DNA of 6,009 bases, from assembly GCA_035490315.1 (NCBI GenBank), contig DATHET010000012.1, forward strand, positions 1 to 6,009. Direction: 5' to 3'. This DNA is from JADJQU01 sp035490315. Its GTDB lineage: Bacteria > Planctomycetota > UBA1135 > GCA-002686595. Each line of letters starts with the position of its first letter. The stretch's first letter is position 1. The position numbers were made by a program, and so were the translations under genes. The notes below the pieces were generated by a model. That model was not told the DNA's origin. It saw only the letters and a list, made by a program, of their open reading frames with translations, and ran no database searches. Below, in pieces: positions 1 through 6,009 of the stretch.

Positions 1-1617
1 CTCGCACACCTGGCGCTCACGTTGGGCGAGCCGCAGGAAGAGATCGCTCGCAGCGGCGCGGACGGACGCTTCGAGTTCTCGGGGCCCGATCGCAAATCGC
101 AGCCTCATGCCGAAGGCCGCTACGAGCTCGAGCTGCTGCCCGGCCAGGGCTGGATCTGCGCCTCGACGACGTCCTTCTGGGCGCGCAGCACGGAGCTTCT
201 GGTCGTGGCCGCGCCCGCTATCGAGCTCGGCGGCTCGGTCGAGGATGAAGCAGGCGCCTTTCTCGCCGGTGCCCGGCTCGAGTTGCGCATCGCATCCGAG
301 GACCTGAGCGCCTTCCCGCTGCCGCTCGACCGCAACGGGCAGGCCGAATTCAAGACAGAGAGCGCCGCCGACGGGACGTTCCACATGCCGGCCGTGCCCG
401 CGGTGGCGGGTGCGACACTGAGGGCGTTTTCAGGCGAGGACCGCCAGGGCGAGATCGCCTTGCCGGTGGCCACGTCTCTCGATCTGCGCATCGTGCTGAA
501 AACCAGGGAGGCACTGGGCAAGGACCCGCACCTCAGCGGCATCGTGCTCAGCGCCGAGGGTCAGCCGGTGGCAGGCGCGAGGGTCCTGCTCACGGGGCTT
601 TCGACCACGAGCGCGAGCGACGGACACTTCGATCTCGTCGCTCCCGATTGGGAGTTCGGAGGCCAACTCTTCGCCGTGAAGGTCGGCTTCCAACCTGGAA
701 TGGTCGAGCTCTCGGAGCGCGCAGCACAGAACGACGACTCGCCTATCGTGGTCCATCTCGGCCCCCAGTCGCTCGAGATCCGCGGAACCGTATTGCTCGC
801 CGATGGCAAGCCCGCCGCGGGATGGTCCGTCGTACTGAACGGCGGAACCGAAGTGTCCGGGATGCAACTCGCGGAGAACCTCGCGGCCGGACTCTCCGGT
901 CACTACAGGCAGCTCGCGACGAGCGCCACGGGAACCTTCACCCTGACTGGCCTCTCTCCTCGCGCCTACGGAGTGAGGGTCTGGGACAGCAAGACGCTCT
1001 TGACCTTGACAGCCGAGGAAGTCCCCGCGGGCACGCATGACCTCGTGCTGCGCGTCCCGTCCGACGCCTTCTGGCCTGAAGTCCGAGGCAAGGTCGTGGA
1101 TCGGCGCGGTGCGCCGGTCGCCGGAGCGAAGGTCAACGTGCAACTGACGACGTTCCGCACGCGCAACTCCGCCTACTCGGAGTCGACGGAGGGCGTCGAG
1201 ACGTCCGCGGACGGCAGCTTCCAGCTCACGGGTGTGCCGCGCCGCGATGTCGTGTTGACGATCAGCGGCGACGAGCTGATCGCGAAACAATTCAGCTCGG
1301 ACCAGCTGGACATGAAGAGCGAGCTGCGCCTCGTCGCGGAATTGCGCTGCCACGTGCGCCTGCTGTGCGAAGGCAAGGAGGACCTGCCGGATCGCGTGGA
1401 AGTGATCGGGGCCGGCGGCGATCCGATGCCGATCTTCACGTTCATGCCTGGTGGTTGGTCCAGCATGCAGGCGCTGTGGATCACCCAGACCGGCTCGACC
1501 CACGCCTTCGCCGTAGGCGACAGCGCGACGACCCTGATCCTGTTCAAGGAAGAGGAGGAACTCGCGCGCCTGCCTCTCACGCTGGTTCCCGGGCAGGTGA
1601 CGGAATTGCGATATTGA
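1..1617 (+). CDS. Carboxypeptidase-regulatory-like repeat protein, 5'-truncated
   Basis: The frame is open from base 1, so the start lies outside the window; the TTG at 22 is only an internal codon. About 538 residues are visible. They consist of repeated beta-sandwich units of the carboxypeptidase regulatory-like type (pattern: G-x-V, then G-x-P-V-A-G-A-x-V, later D-G-x-F-x-L). A unit ends near nt 51-75 (ADGRFEF). Further units begin near nt 220 (LGGSVEDEAG), 529 (LSGIVLSAEGQPVAGARV), 775 (IRGTVLLADGKPAAG) and 1078 (VRGKVVDRRGAPVAGAKV). From about nt 1330 to the stop there is a divergent, probably also beta-rich, C-terminal part. In this family the domains are non-catalytic, often occur in extracellular or envelope proteins, and may help binding or transport. 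A signal peptide cannot be judged because the N terminus is missing. The next gene is on the same strand after 130 bp. The substrate or partner is unknown. Family assignment is good; function is unassigned. Confidence 0.8.
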   Translation, partial: LAHLALTLGEPQEEIARSGADGRFEFSGPDRKSQPHAEGRYELELLPGQGWICASTTSFWARSTELLVVAAPAIELGGSVEDEAGAFLAGARLELRIASEDLSAFPLPLDRNGQAEFKTESAADGTFHMPAVPAVAGATLRAFSGEDRQGEIALPVATSLDLRIVLKTREALGKDPHLSGIVLSAEGQPVAGARVLLTGLSTTSASDGHFDLVAPDWEFGGQLFAVKVGFQPGMVELSERAAQNDDSPIVVHLGPQSLEIRGTVLLADGKPAAGWSVVLNGGTEVSGMQLAENLAAGLSGHYRQLATSATGTFTLTGLSPRAYGVRVWDSKTLLTLTAEEVPAGTHDLVLRVPSDAFWPEVRGKVVDRRGAPVAGAKVNVQLTTFRTRNSAYSESTEGVETSADGSFQLTGVPRRDVVLTISGDELIAKQFSSDQLDMKSELRLVAELRCHVRLLCEGKEDLPDRVEVIGAGGDPMPIFTFMPGGWSSMQALWITQTGSTHAFAVGDSATTLILFKEEEELARLPLTLVPGQVTELRY

Positions 1618-1747
1618 ACGCCTCGGAATCGGCCTTGCACGCTGCTGCCCCCACCACGACTCAGTGGATCTAGGGATATAGGCCTTCGCACGGATGGAGC
1701 CTGGTGCCATTGCCTGCACGTTGACGGCTCGAAGCTAGAGTGGCGCC

Positions 1748-3643
1748 ATGCAAGCCGGCGACTCGAACCCGGAGACCAGTCCCGGACTTGGGCGTGAACT
1801 CTTGCTGGCCCTGGCCGGCTGGAGCGTGATCGGCGCGAGCCTCGGCGCCCTGGTCGGCGCCCTCGCGGTGCAGATGAACACCTCGATGCAGGGGCCCGGC
1901 CAGGCAGGTCCCTTCGTCATGCTGAGCGTAGCTGCCTATGCCGCGATCATGGCCTGCTTCGGCCTGCTCGTAGGGCTCGTCGGCTATTTCAGCCGGCGCT
2001 CGCACGCCACGTTCCTCGTGCACGCGCGCTCCGCGATCGTGGGCTTCGCCGGCTTCGCCACCGGACAGTTCACGATCAGCCATTTCACCTGGCGCACGGA
2101 GGTCAGCAACTCGAACATCCTCTGCTCGATCGCCCTCGGCCTCGCCCTTGCGATCACCTGGAGAGTGCTGATGGGCCGCGTGCGCTCCGCGAAACGCATG
2201 GGAACCGAGCCGATCTTCGTCCTCGCCTGCGCGGCCATGGCCTTCATCTCGATCCGCGAGAACCCCCTCGGCCAGGAGGGCGCAGCAACGGGAGCGAGCG
2301 CGCCGCTCGAGGTGGTGCACAGGCCCGAGGGCGATCCGCCGCGGTTGATGCTGATCGGAGTCGACGGCGCCGACTGGACGCGGATCCGGCCCTTGATGGC
2401 CGCGGGCCGCCTGCCGAATTTCGCGCGCCTGTGCGACGGCGCGTATCAGGCACCTCTCGCGACGACCCGCCCGACCTGGTCGCCGATCGTGTGGACGACG
2501 ATCGCGACCGGCGTGCGCGAGGACCTCCACGGCGTGCTCGACTTCACCGAGGTCGCCCTGCCGGGCCTGAGCCGCGGCGTGATGCGCACCTACCCGAAGT
2601 ATCGAAGCGTCCCGATGCTCCCGCAGAACGTCGGCCTCGCCGCGATGTTCGACATGCTCGTGCACCGCCAACTCGCCCCGGAATTTCCTGTGACAGCGCT
2701 GCAGCGCCATCACAAGGCGGTCTGGAACATCCTGTCCGATTTCGGCGTGAAGACCGGCATCGTGAACTGGTGGGCAACCTGGCCTGCCGAGAAGATCGAC
2801 GGCTGGATGTACTCCGACAACGGGCCCTTGATGCAGGCTTTCGCCTTGGCGCGGCTCGAGAACGCCAGCGTGAATGCGACCACGGCGAACCAGACCTGGC
2901 CGCTCGAGCTGGCGGAAGAGTCGGTGCAACTGCTGGCGGAGGACGGCGAGTTCTACTCAGGGCACGAGGGCGCGGCCGAGAAGATCATGGCCCACGAGAT
3001 CTTCTCGGGGTTGAACGAGGCGGAGCGCACCAAGCTGCGCGACCATCCAGGCGCGATGAAGGAGTTCGAGCTGATCGTGCACGGCGATCAGTACGCCAAC
3101 CGCAGGGCGCTCAAGCTCTGGAACGAGAAGAAGGTCTCGATGCTCGCGGTTTATCTGCGCGGCGTCGACAACCTGAGCCATCGATTCGGAGCGCTCACCG
3201 GCACGGTCGACAAGACCTACGAATTCACCGACAAGCTGCTCGGCGATCTGCTCGATGCCGGCGGTGCGGACACCACCTACATGCTCGTCTCCGATCACGG
3301 CTGGTGCTACACGCCGGGCCGCGACTACGGACACCACCAGGGTCAATCCGGCGTGATCATCGTCAAGGGCCCCGGTGTCGTCACGACGTCGGCCGACCTG
3401 AAGCCCTCGGTGCTCGACATCACGCCGACCATCCTCGCTTTCTACGGCCTGCCGCCGTCGAGCGACATGCCGGGCAAGGCCCTCGGCGGAGTCTTCGCGC
3501 GCGACAGCAAGGTCGCCCTGGAGCGCGAGGCCATCGCCAGCTACGGCGCTTATCGCCCAGTGTGGCCCGCCTCGTCGGGCGACACGAATACAGCGGGGCG
3601 CAAGGAAGCCGTCGATCTGCTGCGCAGGCTCGGATATCTGTGA
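1748..3643 (+). CDS. Membrane-anchored alkaline phosphatase superfamily protein (type I phosphodiesterase/nucleotide pyrophosphatase-like)
   Basis: This 631-residue protein has two parts. Residues about 18-42, 55-81, 92-112, 121-142 and 154-169 are hydrophobic and look like four or five membrane segments. Residues about 198 to 631 form the metal-dependent hydrolase domain. Visible landmarks are LIGVDGADW with likely metal ligand D206, the block PTWSPIVWTTIATG with S245 as the likely nucleophile, VDNLSH with D474 and H478, SDHGW with D516 and H517, and GHH (H529/H530) followed by the GPG at 541-543. These are the two-metal site elements expected in type I phosphodiesterase/nucleotide pyrophosphatase-like enzymes, so the enzyme is probably active. 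It would hydrolyse a phosphomonoester, phosphodiester or related substrate, but the substrate cannot be read from sequence. The side of the membrane on which the catalytic domain sits depends on whether there are four or five segments. ATG 1748 is chosen because it precedes the first membrane segment; only a weak purine run (TAGAG) lies upstream. Long related proteins are common in planctomycetes (from memory). Confidence 0.88.
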   Translation: MQAGDSNPETSPGLGRELLLALAGWSVIGASLGALVGALAVQMNTSMQGPGQAGPFVMLSVAAYAAIMACFGLLVGLVGYFSRRSHATFLVHARSAIVGFAGFATGQFTISHFTWRTEVSNSNILCSIALGLALAITWRVLMGRVRSAKRMGTEPIFVLACAAMAFISIRENPLGQEGAATGASAPLEVVHRPEGDPPRLMLIGVDGADWTRIRPLMAAGRLPNFARLCDGAYQAPLATTRPTWSPIVWTTIATGVREDLHGVLDFTEVALPGLSRGVMRTYPKYRSVPMLPQNVGLAAMFDMLVHRQLAPEFPVTALQRHHKAVWNILSDFGVKTGIVNWWATWPAEKIDGWMYSDNGPLMQAFALARLENASVNATTANQTWPLELAEESVQLLAEDGEFYSGHEGAAEKIMAHEIFSGLNEAERTKLRDHPGAMKEFELIVHGDQYANRRALKLWNEKKVSMLAVYLRGVDNLSHRFGALTGTVDKTYEFTDKLLGDLLDAGGADTTYMLVSDHGWCYTPGRDYGHHQGQSGVIIVKGPGVVTTSADLKPSVLDITPTILAFYGLPPSSDMPGKALGGVFARDSKVALEREAIASYGAYRPVWPASSGDTNTAGRKEAVDLLRRLGYL

Positions 3644-3668
3644 GCGACGGCTGTCGGGCAAACGTCGA

Positions 3669-3684
3669 CCAAGGCTCGCCTTGG
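3669..3684 (+). terminator. Possible weak terminator hairpin after the phosphatase gene
   Basis: CCAAGG, a CTCG loop and CCTTGG form a perfect 6-bp stem 25 nt after the phosphatase stop codon, in the gap between two convergent genes. There is no following T run, so factor-independent termination is doubtful. Confidence 0.25.
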
Positions 3685-3814
3685 GCGCCTTGAGCAGGTC
3701 ACCTGGAAACACCCGATCGAGATTCGAGCGGGTTGCGCCCGTCCAAGTTGCTAGCTGCGGCGAGCGCTCGTCCGAAAGGCTTGGACGTTGCGCAGCTCGA
3801 AGCGCGAGTGAAAC

Positions 3815-3833
3815 GATCGGCGCGCGAGCCCGA

Positions 3834-3835
<2 letters not shown>
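3815..3835 (-). terminator. Possible terminator hairpin at the end of the AhpD-like gene
   Basis: Read on the minus strand, GATCGG and CCGATC form a 6-bp stem with a 9-nt GC-rich loop, followed by GTTTC. The stem overlaps the TGA stop of the AhpD-like gene by two bases. The position is right for transcription termination, but the T run is short. Confidence 0.3.
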
Positions 3836-4424
<589 letters not shown>

Positions 4425-4432
4425 AAGGGAAT

Positions 4433-4534
4433 GTACGGAGTCAGGAGACCGTCCGGAGTCGTGATGGTAACCGGGCGCCGCTCTCGCGACGCCCGGTTAC
4501 CATCACGACTCTGGACGGTCTCCTGACTCCGTAC
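4433..4534. repeat. Near-perfect 45-bp inverted repeat (REP/MITE-like hairpin element)
   Basis: The left arm, 4433-4477, begins GTACGGAGTCAGGAGACC. It is the reverse complement of the right arm, 4490-4534, which ends GGTCTCCTGACTCCGTAC. The arms differ at one position, G4455 against T4512, which is still a G-U wobble in a plus-strand transcript. The 12-nt centre is CCGCTCTCGCGA. The element takes up 102 of the 145 bp between two divergent genes, starting 9 nt from the AhpD-like ATG and ending 35 nt before the ATG at 4570. No clear target-site duplication is visible outside the arms. Its length and symmetry resemble a palindromic REP-type repeat or a miniature inverted-repeat element. A regulatory role, as a transcript-end hairpin or an RNase III site, is possible but not shown. 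Confidence 0.9.
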
Positions 4535-4569
4535 GCCGCTCGCTCACCGCCAACCCATCGCAAACCACC

Positions 4570-5760
4570 ATGCAGATCATCAAGAATTCACTGCGAGCCG
4601 CGGCCCTGGTCCTGTCGATCGTCTCGAGCGCGAGCGCCTTCGCCGGCAATCTGATCTACTTCCGCGAGAACGGCGTCGGCGGAGCTCCGCGCGAGCTCTA
4701 TGACTTCGATCCGAGCACGGGCCTGTCGTCGCTACGTTCGACGATGACCGGAACGCAGCGCTTCTTCTCGCTCGAAAAACGCCCCTCGAACGGCGTGATC
4801 TACGGCATCGAGCCGAACGCGAGCGCGCTGTACACGATCGACGTCGACACGGGCGTCGCGACTTTCGTGGCGAACACGGGCCTCGCCACGGTCGCCGACC
4901 TCGCCTTCGATCCGACGAGCGGGCTGCTCTACGGGCTGTGCCGCAACACCCCGACCCAGCTGTACCAGATCGATCCTGCGACCGGCGCTTCGGTGTTGAT
5001 CGGCGACACCGGCGGAACGGTGCGCACGGCGCTGATCTGCTCCGCGACCGGCCAGCTCTACGGCGCCGATCTGGGCGGCGTGCTCTATCGCGTCGACAAG
5101 ACCACGGCAGCCGTGAGCTTCATCGGCGGCAACGGCGGATTGAGCGTGGTCGAGGACGCGACGTTCAATTCCGCGGGAGAGCTGTTCTTCACCGACTTCT
5201 TCGGCGCCATCGTCAAGGTGGATCTCACGACGGGCAACAACGCGCCGGTCGGCAACACCGGACTCGGCGCAGGCCTGCTCGGAATCGTCGAGGAGCCGAA
5301 CACCTGTCCCGCGCCGACCACGTACTGCACGGCCAAGATCAACAGCCTGGGTTGTCTTCCTTCGATCAGCTCGACCGGCACGCCGAGCGCGACGGCAGGC
5401 TCCGGATTCGTGATCACGGGCTCGAACGAGCGCAACCAGAAGCCAGGGCTCGTGCTCTACACGAACCACGGCCCGGCTGCAGTTCCCTTCCAAGGCGGAT
5501 TCCTGTGCCTGACCGCTCCCGTCAGGCGCTCGATCCCGATCAATTCGGGCGGAACGCCTTTGCCGGCGAGCGATTGCTCGGGCGTGTATTCGCTGGACAT
5601 GAATGCCTTCGCGGTCGGCGCGCTCGGCGGACTTCCGGCTGCTTATCTGCTCGTGCAGGGCACCGTCGTCGACGCGCAGATCTGGGGCCGCGACCCTGGA
5701 TTCGCCTTCCCGAACAACTCGACCCTCACGGGCGGGTTGCAGTTCCTGGTCTGCCCATGA
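4570..5760 (+). CDS. Secreted beta-propeller-like protein with planctomycete-type C-terminal module
   Basis: This 396-residue protein starts with a clear signal peptide: K5 and R9, a hydrophobic stretch about 10-20, and a cleavage site after A25 (AFA before GN) or A23. Residues 43-241 contain about five repeats of roughly 40 residues, each beginning LY-x-x-D-x-x-T-G (near 43, 87, 131, 172 and 214) and continuing to forms such as G-x-L-Y-G. This is the pattern of beta-propeller blades that bind ligands or partner proteins rather than catalyse. Residues about 246-396 form a separate module with cysteines at 246, 253, 262, 313, 336 and 395. It includes the phrases NSLGC, SGTPSAT, PFQGG, VRR, NSGGTP, DCSGVYSLDMNAFAVGALGG, WGRDPGF and LVCP. 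I recognise this from planctomycete secreted proteins, where its function is unknown; a cell-surface or disulfide-stabilised role is inferred. No Shine-Dalgarno sequence precedes the ATG. The gene is divergent from the AhpD-like gene. Confidence 0.85.
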   Translation: MQIIKNSLRAAALVLSIVSSASAFAGNLIYFRENGVGGAPRELYDFDPSTGLSSLRSTMTGTQRFFSLEKRPSNGVIYGIEPNASALYTIDVDTGVATFVANTGLATVADLAFDPTSGLLYGLCRNTPTQLYQIDPATGASVLIGDTGGTVRTALICSATGQLYGADLGGVLYRVDKTTAAVSFIGGNGGLSVVEDATFNSAGELFFTDFFGAIVKVDLTTGNNAPVGNTGLGAGLLGIVEEPNTCPAPTTYCTAKINSLGCLPSISSTGTPSATAGSGFVITGSNERNQKPGLVLYTNHGPAAVPFQGGFLCLTAPVRRSIPINSGGTPLPASDCSGVYSLDMNAFAVGALGGLPAAYLLVQGTVVDAQIWGRDPGFAFPNNSTLTGGLQFLVCP

Positions 5761-5935
5761 CGGGAGTCGCGTACGGAGTCAGTTCCCCACCGCGCTCGCC
5801 GCGCGTCTCCGGTAGATGAAACTGGCGATCCGAGCATTCCAGACAGCTCGCCGGGCTCCATTTTCCAACTAGGAGTCTGCGCCACAGATCGCAGTGACCG
5901 CTGGACTGCGGTCCCGGGCCTTAATAGAAGAGGGC
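5761..5935. other. Intergenic stretch with a repeat fragment and small hairpins, leading into an insertion sequence
   Basis: Ten bases after the propeller stop, 5771-5782 repeats the first 12 bases of the inverted-repeat arm (GTACGGAGTCAG). A 5-bp GC hairpin (5791-5805, CGCGC/GCGCG) could weakly end transcription but has no T run. Near the transposase start, two mutually exclusive 6-bp hairpins overlap: CGCAGT/ACTGCG (5890-5895 with 5905-5910) and GACCGC/GCGGTC (5896-5901 with 5908-5913). The left end of the insertion sequence probably lies in this stretch, but its exact terminal repeat cannot be fixed without the right end. No convincing protein-coding gene is seen. Confidence 0.45.
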
Positions 5936-6009
5936 ATGGCCCAAACCTTCGAGCCGTACGACCCCGACCAGCCGCTTCTGTTCCCTCCCTCGCTCAAAGA
6001 CTGGCTGCC
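5936..6009 (+). mobile_element. N terminus of an IS1182-like transposase, cut by the window edge
   Basis: From ATG 5936 the frame stays open to the window end and gives 25 residues: MAQTFEPYDPDQ followed by PLLFPPSLKDWLP. The pattern F-x-P-Y-D-P-D-Q-P-L-L-x-P-P-S-L-x-D-W-L-P is the typical start of IS1182-type transposases, just before their DUF772 DNA-binding region. A purine-rich AAGAGGG lies immediately before the start. The catalytic domain is outside the window, so whether the element is intact is unknown. It would mark the left part of an insertion sequence placed after the propeller gene. Confidence 0.8.

Noticed and set aside
22..24. TTG at 22 as the start of the first gene
   Set aside because: The frame is open to base 1, and the visible protein begins in the middle of a repeat unit, so the gene is truncated by the window.
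430..1719. A 429-codon minus-strand open frame opposite the regulatory-like repeat protein
   Set aside because: It has Arg/His/Asp-rich low-information composition and no motifs, while the plus strand shows repeated beta-sandwich domains.
1618..1747. A consensus sigma-70 promoter before the phosphatase gene
   Set aside because: TTGACG at 1721 and the TATA-like bases at 1675-1680 are not spaced to form a -35/-10 pair, so no promoter is called.
1670..2929. A 419-codon minus-strand open frame opposite the phosphatase gene
   Set aside because: It lies opposite membrane segments and catalytic motifs of the plus-strand gene, and its composition is that of a reversed GC-rich coding frame.
2431..3693. 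A 420-codon plus-strand open frame inside the phosphatase gene in another frame
   Set aside because: It overlaps conserved metal-site motifs encoded in the true frame and is itself strongly Arg-rich without recognisable domains.
4433..4534. The inverted repeat as a CRISPR or a simple intrinsic terminator
   Set aside because: There are only two arms in inverted orientation with no spacers. The position is between divergent starts, not gene ends, and no T run follows either arm.

Overview
The window is GC-rich bacterial DNA, most likely from a member of the Planctomycetota. The main clue is the C-terminal, cysteine-bearing module of the secreted protein at 4570-5760, which resembles a module I know from many secreted proteins of uncultured and marine planctomycetes. 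The start codons also lack clear Shine-Dalgarno sequences, and a carboxypeptidase-regulatory-like repeat protein is present, both of which fit. The assignment rests on recognition, not on a search.

Layout. Positions 1-1617 (+) hold the 3' part of a protein built from carboxypeptidase-regulatory-like beta-sandwich repeats; its start lies outside the window. Positions 1748-3643 (+) encode a 631-residue membrane-anchored member of the alkaline phosphatase / type I phosphodiesterase superfamily. Positions 3834-4424 (-), convergent with it, encode an AhpD-like (carboxymuconolactone decarboxylase fold) peroxidase-related protein. An almost perfect 45-bp inverted repeat (4433-4534) fills most of the gap to the divergent gene 4570-5760 (+), a secreted beta-propeller-like protein. 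At the right edge (5936 onward, +) is the first 25 residues of an IS1182-like transposase.

The central discovery is the gene at 3834-4424. A standard gene caller would split it or lose it because of an in-frame TGA at codon 91. That TGA sits exactly where the family has the second, reactive cysteine of its CxxC motif (here C-F-Y-TGA-I-Q-S-H). The frame continues to a full-length family C terminus. Seven nucleotides after the TGA there is a stem-loop with a G as the first apical loop base, 17 nt from the TGA, which matches the bacterial SECIS pattern. The simplest reading is a selenoprotein with a CxxU redox centre: an AhpD-like peroxidase or redox enzyme of 196 residues. Selenocysteine insertion would need selA, selB, selC and selD elsewhere in the genome; none of them is in this window.

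The genes do not form one obvious pathway. The first two share a strand and could be co-transcribed across a 130-bp gap. The selenoprotein and the secreted propeller protein are divergent and share a 145-bp intergenic region dominated by the inverted repeat, so their promoters must lie in, or read through, that element.
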